Positions 1-7,013 of a DNA stretch of 64,000 nt are shown one piece after another (the first letter of the stretch is position 1; every line of letters starts with the position of its first letter). This stretch comes from Phycisphaerales bacterium (GTDB taxonomy: Bacteria > Planctomycetota > Phycisphaerae > Phycisphaerales > SM1A02). The translations under genes were made by a program, and so were the position numbers. Below the pieces are notes generated by a model, which was given only the letters and a program-made list of their open reading frames with translations, was not told the origin of the DNA and ran no database searches. Location: positions 372,001 through 436,000 of the forward strand of contig JAJDDB010000004.1 in the NCBI GenBank assembly GCA_029260575.1. Direction: 5' to 3'.

Positions 1-2322
1 AACAATGGTTCGCCTGGAGAAAACGATAGCGCGCTGGAGTGGGTTGGCAGCACGTTGTACGGGGTGATATCCGGAAGCGGCGTATCGCCCTCGACGCTGG
101 TGACGATAGATCCAATATCAGGCACGGCGACACCAATTGGCTTGACCGGGGTCGGGCCGATCGGCGGTATTGCATACAACACGCTTACCGGAATTATGTA
201 CGGCGTTGAAGCGGGTATGACAGCCACGGGCAATCTGGTTCGGATCGATTTAACGACCGGCGCTGCGACTGTGATCGGGCCGACAGGATTTGCAGGTGTC
301 GGCGCGCTGGAATTCGATGCGGCGACGGGAATTCTGTACGGCGGTGTCGGCGGGGTTGACCCGGCTGGCGGCGATCTGGTGACAATCGATCTTGGGACTG
401 GCGCTGCGACGAGTGTCGGCCCGACGACGTACTTAACATTGAGCGGCATTACGTTCTGCGGGGGCAAGGTGATAGTGCAACGAATCGGAGCCGGCGGGAT
501 CATTCTTCCCAATGGTTTCCTAGTTGTGTGGAGACAGCGCATTCGTTATCAGCCGATCGGTTTGTTCTACAGCCCGTGGTTCAAGCCGGTGGGTTCGTGC
601 TGGACGCGATGGTGCTGCTTTGTCGGTCAGGTGTGCCGACGTGATATTAATGTGTACGTGTACAAGACATTCTTTGGGCGCGCATTTGGTTTGCGGCGTT
701 GCATTCGCGTTGTGCGTGGACAGTTTGCAGGTGTACGCGGCGCGGGTTGGGGGCGACAGCGCAGAACAATTCCACCGCCGCCGGATGAACCGGTGATCCC
801 CATCATCGGCCCGATCCCGGACCCGCCGCCGATACCCGGTTTGCAGATCTATGGTGCAAATGACGCAAACGGCGCGATCGATCGTTTGTCGTACACCGAC
901 GATGGTGGTGTGTCGTATCGCGATGGTGCGAATGCGGCGCAGACATTCGGCGCGATGCTGGATGCCATCAGTCCGATTGTTCCGGGCGCAGGTGCACCGC
1001 CGCCGCTCAATGACTCATTCCAGCAGCAGTTGCAGGACATGTCAGCGGGATGGTGCGCTGCATCGCAGGCGCTGCAGGCGTTCAGCAATGAACTGCAGAT
1101 TGTGCTCAACAATGAACCTGATCCATGGATTGTGCAGGTAAAGAACGAGATCGATATCTACGCAGCAAGCATGAACGACATCTGTGTGCAGATGAGTACG
1201 GGCAACGTGCTGAACCCTGTGCCGTTCTTCAATGCTTCGGGCGCGAACGCGAATCTTGCGGCGCTGATGGCAGGCGTACCGCTTCCTGGTGATGCCACTC
1301 CTGATGCGGGACAGCGTCTTGGGAATGCTTCGAGTCACTTTGACCGTTGCGCGCTGGGTTTCCAGATTGCAGGTGATCAGGTGGCGCAGAATATGTATGA
1401 CGCCATCAACGATACACCCGAGCGCGATACGTTCTTCTGGCACATTATTCAGCATTACCCGGTAGAACTGGCGATGCTTGCGGCGTCGCTGGATCGTCAT
1501 GTGCGGTTGCAAGTCGCCGTCGATGGGCCTGTAGGTTGGGGCTTTGAAGCCGTCGAACCGATTGAAGTTGAACTGGTGGAACTGCAACTTGTTTCGCTTT
1601 CGCCGATTCCGGTGACGACGATTGAAATGCCGGTATCACATCCGGGTGACCTGTACATTCGTCGGCCTGACCGGTTGGATGGCAACACAGATGCGGATGA
1701 ACTGTTCCGCGTGAAGGTCAAATTCCCGACGATGTTGAGCCGTGTGGTTGACGTGCCGCCGGGTGACGGGCTTGTTCTAGCTTTGCCGCCGATGATTCCC
1801 GGCGATGCGGATGGTGACAACTGCATCACACCCAACGATCTGCAGATCGTCATTGACAATCAGGGTGTCGGCGGTGAGTTTGCACCGGTCGTGCCCAGCG
1901 CTGATGTGAACTTTGACGGCATTGTTGATCTTCAGGATCAACTGGTCGTGCAGAACAACATGGGCCAGTGCGGCCAGGCAATTGATGATTGCGACTACAA
2001 CGGTGTCAGCGATGCAATTGACATTGCCAATGGCGATCTGACGGATTGCAACAACAACGGCATTCCAGATGAATGCGAGGTTGCTTCGGGCATCGCTGCC
2101 GATGGCAACAGCAACGGTGTGCCGGATGAATGCGATTGCCCGGCGGACATCACCGATTCAGTCGGCGGCCCGCCGGACGGCACGGTCAACGTGTTTGACC
2201 TGCTCGAATTGCTCGCAAATTGGGGCACGAACGGTACCGGTGCAAACATCGCAGTGCCGGCGAACAACGTTGTTGATGTGTTTGATCTTCTGGACCTTCT
2301 TGCTGCGTGGGGAGATTGCTGA
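1..2322 (+). CDS. Secreted dockerin-type protein, 5' truncated, probably frameshifted
   Basis: The frame is open at the left edge, so the N-terminus is missing. The first 155 or so codons form repeats of the type LVTIDxxTGxATxIGPT, as in beta-propeller-like surface proteins. Between about 480 and 780 this frame turns into an improbable Trp/Cys/Arg-rich stretch. There frame 3 runs to a stop at 642-644 and frame 2 has an ATG at 650 followed by a signal-peptide-like hydrophobic run. I infer two genes joined by small indels: a propeller protein ending near 644 and a second secreted protein from about 650. The remainder has a Pro-rich linker (PPPPDEPV), an unrecognised middle, a dockerin type I-like domain at about 1795-1970 (GDADGDN, ADVNFDG), a DxNxNGxPDEC calcium-binding stretch, and a 61-residue C-terminal double VFDLL..WG tag. 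Function is unknown; secretion and calcium binding are inferred. Confidence 0.7.
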   Translation, partial: NNGSPGENDSALEWVGSTLYGVISGSGVSPSTLVTIDPISGTATPIGLTGVGPIGGIAYNTLTGIMYGVEAGMTATGNLVRIDLTTGAATVIGPTGFAGVGALEFDAATGILYGGVGGVDPAGGDLVTIDLGTGAATSVGPTTYLTLSGITFCGGKVIVQRIGAGGIILPNGFLVVWRQRIRYQPIGLFYSPWFKPVGSCWTRWCCFVGQVCRRDINVYVYKTFFGRAFGLRRCIRVVRGQFAGVRGAGWGRQRRTIPPPPDEPVIPIIGPIPDPPPIPGLQIYGANDANGAIDRLSYTDDGGVSYRDGANAAQTFGAMLDAISPIVPGAGAPPPLNDSFQQQLQDMSAGWCAASQALQAFSNELQIVLNNEPDPWIVQVKNEIDIYAASMNDICVQMSTGNVLNPVPFFNASGANANLAALMAGVPLPGDATPDAGQRLGNASSHFDRCALGFQIAGDQVAQNMYDAINDTPERDTFFWHIIQHYPVELAMLAASLDRHVRLQVAVDGPVGWGFEAVEPIEVELVELQLVSLSPIPVTTIEMPVSHPGDLYIRRPDRLDGNTDADELFRVKVKFPTMLSRVVDVPPGDGLVLALPPMIPGDADGDNCITPNDLQIVIDNQGVGGEFAPVVPSADVNFDGIVDLQDQLVVQNNMGQCGQAIDDCDYNGVSDAIDIANGDLTDCNNNGIPDECEVASGIAADGNSNGVPDECDCPADITDSVGGPPDGTVNVFDLLELLANWGTNGTGANIAVPANNVVDVFDLLDLLAAWGDC
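480..780 (+). other. Anomalous coding stretch, likely frameshift zone or gene junction
   Basis: The open frame here encodes residues such as WRQRIRYQP and SCWTRWCCFVG, unlike the Gly/Thr/Ala-rich sequence before it and the acidic sequence after it. One single-base deletion near 480-560 would move the upstream gene to frame 3 (stop TGA 642-644). A second deletion before about 775 would join the frame 2 signal-peptide-like segment (ATG 650) to the PPPPDEPV linker in frame 1. Both shifts go in the same direction. This could be sequencing error or true decay. Confidence 0.5.
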
Positions 2323-2382
2323 CCGACGAACACGATTGATATGCAATGCAGTCAGATGTCAGCAATTGCGCTGGCGCAAAGG

Positions 2383-2410
2383 AGTCCGACCGGATCGCAA
2401 CGGTCGGACT
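2383..2410 (+). terminator. Hairpin downstream of the first dockerin gene
   Basis: A perfect 9-bp stem, AGTCCGACC (2383-2391) with GGTCGGACT (2402-2410), encloses a 10-base loop 60 bases after the stop at 2322. There is no T tract, so it is either a factor-dependent terminator or a leader structure of the next gene, whose start is at 2464. Confidence 0.4.
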
Positions 2411-2463
2411 GCGCCATGTGTCCGGCGAGTTGACACATGTACTGCATTGGAAGGAGCTCTCGT

Positions 2464-4164
2464 ATGAACGTTCATTTCCTTCGTAATCGCGGTATGACAA
2501 TCGGACTGACGGGAACGGTTCTGCTGGGTTTCGCTGTGCTAGAGATGTCATCGGTTGCCGAATCCAGCCGGGGCGTGTCGGTGCAATATGCGGGGCTTTC
2601 GCATACGGCCCTGGGCAGCGCAACACTTTCGACAGCGCGTTGCAACGACTGCCTAATCGTCAGCAACATTGGTTCATCTGGTGATGACGGTGTGCGCGTC
2701 GAAGTCGGTGAAGGTCAGGGGTTCCTGGCATCGGTCGATATGGGCTCTGCGGGCGCACTGCCGCCGGGAGCAGAGTTTCGATACAGCGAATTCACCGAAA
2801 TCGGCGGACCGACCGCACGGCTTCCGCACTTTAGCACATTCGATTCGCGCTTCAGGTTCCAGGCCGGCGCCCCGGGCAATGCAGAACTTGGCATCGATGT
2901 ATCGTTCTTCAACCCCTCGCAAACGCAGGTTCGTCTCTACCTGCAAGGTTCACTTGTAGATTCACAAGTCTGGCCGGGCATTCCGCCTGACCCGATTCTG
3001 ACAGGCGCGCTTGGAACGAACGCAGCGGGAGAACATCTGACGATCAGCAATATCGGTTCTTCGGGCAAAGACGGCGTGCGCGGTACTGAGTGTCTAATCT
3101 GGGAGATTTCCCAGGGTGCGGAGGCGATGCATCTGACAGGTCGTCCTGCGCCAGTTCAGGCGGACCGAATTGAAATCGATGTGACTTCGTCCATCGGGCA
3201 ACCGACGTTGTCGCGCGTGGAAACGACAGCAGCAAACATTCCCGGTTTTTCGATCACAGATGAAGCGCTTGCACTGTGGGGAATGGCGGTGCGCGATCTT
3301 GGGAGCGGGCAGATGTCCACGACCGGCGGCGATCATCTTATTGTCAGCAATATCGGCTCGTCCGGCGATGATGGTGTCGAGGCGGAGCCCTGGAAACCGG
3401 ACGATACGATCCCCATTCGGTTTGTGGATGTAGACATCGCAGGGGTCGGCGGCACGAGCGTGATCAGCTGGAAACTTGAAGTGCGCATCAACCGGATCGA
3501 TCTGGCGCGCATGCGCGTCGAGGAGGGACGCCTTCGGGCCGCAGACATCGGCGGGAGCATCGCGCTGAGCAGTTTCTTCGATGATACATTCAGCTCCTTT
3601 ACAGGTACAGTTCTTGCGCGCAATGGCGGTACACAGGTCGGCAGCGCAACCGGCGTTTTCAATGGCGAAGTTGCAGTAACCGATGGTGTCATCCAATGGC
3701 CGCGATTCATGGGTATTGAGCACGAAGACATCGGACGCGGAATCGGCGAGCAATTGTCCAAGACGCACACGTACAGGTTTGCTGCGCCGGTTTCCATACT
3801 GTTGGGTGGTTCGCCGCTTCGCGCTGGGCCGGTGATGGCAGATGAGATCATCGTTGTGAACAGCAACTCGCCGGGCACAGCTGAAATCAATTTTGTTGAA
3901 GTGGCCGGCGGCGGTGATGCCATGACCGCACCGGTGCTTGACATCAGTCGCATTGCGATGGGGCCGGGCGTTCCGGTGTGTCCGGCAGACATAACCAATT
4001 CCGTCGGCGGCCCGCCGGATGGAACCGTAAACGTCTTTGATCTGCTTGAACTGCTTTCCAACTGGGGCACAAACGGACCGGGCGCGAACATTGCGGTCCC
4101 GGCGAATAACGTTGTGGATGTGTTTGATCTGCTGGATTTGCTTTCTGCGTGGGGGGATTGTTGA
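2464..4164 (+). CDS. Secreted protein with three SNIGSSGxDGV repeats and a C-terminal double dockerin-like tag
   Basis: I place the start at ATG 2464 because GGAAGGAG lies 7-8 bases upstream; an in-frame ATG at 2437 has no such site. The 566-residue product begins with a basic segment and a hydrophobic signal peptide. A motif of the form L-x-[IV]-S-N-I-G-S-S-G-[DK]-D-G-V occurs three times, at about 2653-2694, 3034-3081 and 3337-3378. The last 61 residues (from CPADITN) are almost identical to the end of the preceding protein and contain NVFDLLELLSNWG and DVFDLLDLLSAWG, each resembling half of a dockerin calcium-binding loop and helix. No enzyme motif is visible. A surface or matrix protein exported by Sec is the likeliest role; function is unknown. 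Confidence 0.85.
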   Translation: MNVHFLRNRGMTIGLTGTVLLGFAVLEMSSVAESSRGVSVQYAGLSHTALGSATLSTARCNDCLIVSNIGSSGDDGVRVEVGEGQGFLASVDMGSAGALPPGAEFRYSEFTEIGGPTARLPHFSTFDSRFRFQAGAPGNAELGIDVSFFNPSQTQVRLYLQGSLVDSQVWPGIPPDPILTGALGTNAAGEHLTISNIGSSGKDGVRGTECLIWEISQGAEAMHLTGRPAPVQADRIEIDVTSSIGQPTLSRVETTAANIPGFSITDEALALWGMAVRDLGSGQMSTTGGDHLIVSNIGSSGDDGVEAEPWKPDDTIPIRFVDVDIAGVGGTSVISWKLEVRINRIDLARMRVEEGRLRAADIGGSIALSSFFDDTFSSFTGTVLARNGGTQVGSATGVFNGEVAVTDGVIQWPRFMGIEHEDIGRGIGEQLSKTHTYRFAAPVSILLGGSPLRAGPVMADEIIVVNSNSPGTAEINFVEVAGGGDAMTAPVLDISRIAMGPGVPVCPADITNSVGGPPDGTVNVFDLLELLSNWGTNGPGANIAVPANNVVDVFDLLDLLSAWGDC

Positions 4165-4171
4165 GCAAGCT

Positions 4172-4186
4172 CGGTTCTTTGAACCG
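4172..4186 (+). terminator. Small hairpin just after a stop codon
   Basis: CGGTTC (4172-4177) pairs with GAACCG (4181-4186) around a TTT loop, eight bases after the stop of the preceding secreted protein. It lacks a T tract, so the assignment is weak. Confidence 0.3.
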
Positions 4187-4276
4187 GGGTGGTGGGGTGG
4201 ATGCGTAAGCAAAAGACCGCGATCGGTGCTTGTGGCAATTTGGGTGTGCAGACGGTCTTGTATCTGGAGAATCGAT

Positions 4277-4302
4277 CCCAGAATCAGGAGATGCTGGGCT
4301 TT
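4277..4302 (+). repeat. Interspersed GGA-loop hairpin, copy 1
   Basis: CCCAGAATC (4277-4285), loop AGGA, GATGCTGGG (4290-4298), followed by CTTT. The stem has one mismatch relative to the copies at 16884 and 19753. It is intergenic, between the SNIGSSG-repeat protein and the next gene. The rest of 4165-4400 shows nothing else recognisable. Confidence 0.75.
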
Positions 4303-4400
4303 GGTGGGTTTTCTGTCGGATTGCGAGTTGGTGCGCATCTGATTATGGCGGCTTCGCGTGCGTGAAGTGTCCTGCAACAACGCCATGGGAGGATTGCGCG

Positions 4401-6140
4401 ATGAGGCATTCGGGAATCGGTTTGTGGATGACCTGCGCTGCAGTAGCAGCGCTACTGGCCGGGGCTGCTGCGGCGCAGACGGGCAATCGCGGCATGATTG
4501 CAATCGACGATGGCAATCAGCGCTATGCGATGAGCTATGCAGAGCCTGATCTGGAAGCGATCCTGCAGCCGTACATCGCGCGCAACGATGTGCCGACGTT
4601 CGAGAAATATTTGACGCTGAGCGAGGCGCAGAAGTCAGCGGTCGAGCGTCTTATTACAGCGTATCTCGAAGACTTTCAGCAACTGATTCATGACAAGCAC
4701 CCAGCGCCGCATGAAGCCCGTGAAGAAAATCGCGGGCCGATGGTGGCATTGGTTGATCCGCGTCAGCGGCAGGCGCCGAAAGACAATGGCGGCGGTGATG
4801 GAGCGGATGTTGATGATGATGGCAATCGCGCACGGCCGGAAGATCGCATGGTCAATGTCCAGGACATCCTTGCGGAAGAATTGAAGGCAGATGGCGTTAT
4901 CAAGGAATCGCTTGATGAACTGCCGGTGAGTCCCGGTATCGCTATCGGCATCAGTGTGGATGGCGATCCGGAAAGTGGCGAGCCGCCGACGCCGACAGTT
5001 GATGTCTCAATCAGTTTCGGCGGTGAAGATGACAGCCTTGATGAGTCGTTGCGGACGAAACTGGAAGCTGCCGCAGAGCGTGCGGTGCCACGTATTGCCG
5101 AAGTCATTCGCGAGCAGGCAATGACGGACATGGTGGAGCGCATGGCTGGAATTCATGAAGGCCGTTCGCCGGCCGACGAGATTGCAGCGCGATTTGATGA
5201 ACTGGAAGTGCTGCGCGAGCGCGTTGCGGAATTCCAGAAGGAAGCGGACCTGCTGTTGCAGCGATTGTTTGCGAACGTCAAGCGGCTGTTGAGCGAGGCA
5301 CAGATCGAGCAGTGGCCTGGGTTTGAGCGAGCGTTTCGGCGTATCAAGACGCTGCCGTGGGGGCAACTGGATGGCGAATCAACAGATCTGCTTGCAGTTG
5401 TGGATGATCTGGAGTTGGAAGAATCGAAAGTTGCTGCGCTGGGCGAACATTTGAAGGCGTACGAGCTTGCGATGGACGCAGCGCTGAAGCGGCGCAATGA
5501 CCTGCTGGAAGAGGCGGATGTACTTATCGATCGGTCGTTGTACATCGGCGAGTACGAAGCAGCGCAAACTATTGCTGATCGCGTTGGTGCAGCTCGGCTG
5601 GCGGTTCGTGATCTCAATGATCGCACGATAGATCAGATGTCGAGCCATCTCGGCGGGCGGCCGGGGGACCGACTGAAGCGTGAAGCGCTGGCCGATGCGT
5701 ATCCGCGGATTTATCGCCAGACGATCGGGCAAGAGGCGTTCGATGATGTGATCATGATGCAAGATATTGATCCGGAGTTGCTGTCGCTGGCACTGGAATT
5801 GGCGGGGCAGCACGAACAGCGCATGAGCAACGTGAACGAACGTTTGTATCGATCAGTTCGCCGGGAGCAGGAGAATGATGTGCTGCACGGCATTACGCGA
5901 ACGATTGCGAACCTGCAGAATCGTGATGCGCTTGAAGACCTGCAGGATGACGACACGCAGACCGCAATAGCCAAGGCCTTTCAGGAACGTCGCGATCTTG
6001 ATGCGCGGTACATGAAGATGCTGTACGACATACTTCCGGAGCAGATGGTTGTAACGCTGCCCGCAATTCCGAAACACAAGGTCGGTGAAGAAGTGGCGGC
6101 AGAACACCGCGAGCGCCCGGACCTTATTGAATTTGAATAG
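4401..6140 (+). CDS. Secreted helical protein of an unnamed GESTD family (paralogue of the gene at 49068)
   Basis: The start is ATG 4401, preceded by GGGAGG at 4387-4392; longer frames upstream encode no plausible protein. The 579-residue product has a signal peptide ending near AAAAQ. Residues about 45-75 hold an LTLSEAQKSAVERL segment resembling the LTxxQ helices of periplasmic Spy/CpxP-like proteins. Next come an acidic linker and long amphipathic helices. The block WPGFER..RRIKTL....GESTDLLAVV is shared with the protein at 49068-50642, so the two are paralogues. Unlike that protein it has no C-terminal EF-hand. It is probably periplasmic or cell-surface. Function is unknown; stress sensing or chaperone activity is only a guess from the LTxxQ resemblance. 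Confidence 0.85.
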   Translation: MRHSGIGLWMTCAAVAALLAGAAAAQTGNRGMIAIDDGNQRYAMSYAEPDLEAILQPYIARNDVPTFEKYLTLSEAQKSAVERLITAYLEDFQQLIHDKHPAPHEAREENRGPMVALVDPRQRQAPKDNGGGDGADVDDDGNRARPEDRMVNVQDILAEELKADGVIKESLDELPVSPGIAIGISVDGDPESGEPPTPTVDVSISFGGEDDSLDESLRTKLEAAAERAVPRIAEVIREQAMTDMVERMAGIHEGRSPADEIAARFDELEVLRERVAEFQKEADLLLQRLFANVKRLLSEAQIEQWPGFERAFRRIKTLPWGQLDGESTDLLAVVDDLELEESKVAALGEHLKAYELAMDAALKRRNDLLEEADVLIDRSLYIGEYEAAQTIADRVGAARLAVRDLNDRTIDQMSSHLGGRPGDRLKREALADAYPRIYRQTIGQEAFDDVIMMQDIDPELLSLALELAGQHEQRMSNVNERLYRSVRREQENDVLHGITRTIANLQNRDALEDLQDDDTQTAIAKAFQERRDLDARYMKMLYDILPEQMVVTLPAIPKHKVGEEVAAEHRERPDLIEFE

Positions 6141-6236
6141 GTCTGAACGGGTGGAGATTCACTGTGCAGTGATCCCAAGGTAGGGAGACCCCCGGGGTTG
6201 TTGCAAGAGCGTGTTTGAGAATCGTGGCGCGCGCGG

Positions 6237-6455
6237 TTACTTGCGGCTGGCTGCGCCGATTGTTCCGACGACGGATGGTTTGGTCGAGAGGATCTGATCT
6301 GCGACTTCGCGTCGATGGACTTCGATCTCACGTGGGAAATCAAAAGCCAACCGGACTCGGTCTCCTTTGACCGAGGCAATGCGGACGACGCCATACGGCT
6401 TCGTCGGATCTCCGATGACGACTTCTTCGCCTTCGCGCCGGGTAATGACCAACAT
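6237..6455 (-). CDS. csrA: Carbon storage regulator CsrA
   Basis: A small RNA-binding translational regulator, 72 residues, slightly longer than the usual 60 or so. It opens with MLVITRREGE and contains VVIGD and the positively charged FDFPREIEVHRREV segment used by CsrA/RsmA to bind GGA-containing hairpin loops. The start is fixed by a strong AGGAGG site 7 bases upstream of ATG 6455; a longer in-frame extension has no support. CsrA often sits beside flagellar genes, but none is present here: its neighbours are a secreted protein and a NifU-type gene. The 96 bases after the preceding gene and the 176 bases upstream hold no other gene. Confidence 0.95.
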   Translation of the reverse strand: MLVITRREGEEVVIGDPTKPYGVVRIASVKGDRVRLAFDFPREIEVHRREVADQILSTKPSVVGTIGAASRK

Positions 6456-6631
6456 GTCTGGACCTCCTGCCCAATTGAAAGCCGCATTCAGGCGGCCTCC
6501 CACCGCGATGCATAGTACACGAAAACGGGTAATTCACACACATCAAAATGAGTTGATTTGAACAGCCGGATCGCGCGCCAGCACTTGCAACATTCGGGTG
6601 CTGGATCGGTAAGCCGTTGATTTATTGCGAG

Positions 6632-6880
6632 TTATGAAACTTCTTCGACGCCGGTGATGCCTGGCAAGCGATCGATAAGGGTTCGTTCGATGCTTGCCTT
6701 GAGGGTAATGACGCTGGATGGGCAGCCGACGCAGGCGCCGTGCAGACGAAGCTGGACTATGCCGTTTTCTGTGATATCAACGAGTTCGACATCGCCGCCG
6801 TCCGATTGCACAGCCGGTCGAATCAGATCGAGAATCTGCTGGACGTTGGCGCGAACGTCGCTGTCGCTGGCAGTTGTCAT
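6632..6880 (-). CDS. NifU C-terminal domain Fe-S scaffold protein
   Basis: An 82-residue protein with the NifU C-terminal domain: RPAVQSDGGDVELVD followed by LHGACVGCPSS, whose CxxC pair would bind a bridging or transferable Fe-S cluster, and a closing RLPGITGVEEV. Length matches stand-alone Nfu-type proteins. I chose ATG 6880 because the domain begins 10 residues later and the upstream extension is unlike protein. It probably delivers clusters to target enzymes in the cytoplasm. It is divergent from the lipoprotein gene at 7014, with 133 bases between them for both promoters. Confidence 0.92.
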   Translation of the reverse strand: MTTASDSDVRANVQQILDLIRPAVQSDGGDVELVDITENGIVQLRLHGACVGCPSSVITLKASIERTLIDRLPGITGVEEVS

Positions 6881-7013
6881 CGAATTCTCGGGTGTATTGG
6901 TCACGGGTGCATTGTAGGCACTGCCCGATCGATTCGGGAAGCGAGGGGATATGTCGTCCGACAGGCTGGTCGTGCAGATCGACTCAGCGGCGACCGGCGT
7001 ACACTTGGCAATC

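Noticed and set aside
3094-4503. Long open frames on the minus strand opposite the secreted proteins
   Set aside because: They lie antisense to genes with clear signal peptides and tags, have Arg/His/Pro-rich composition typical of shadow frames, and have no ribosome sites.
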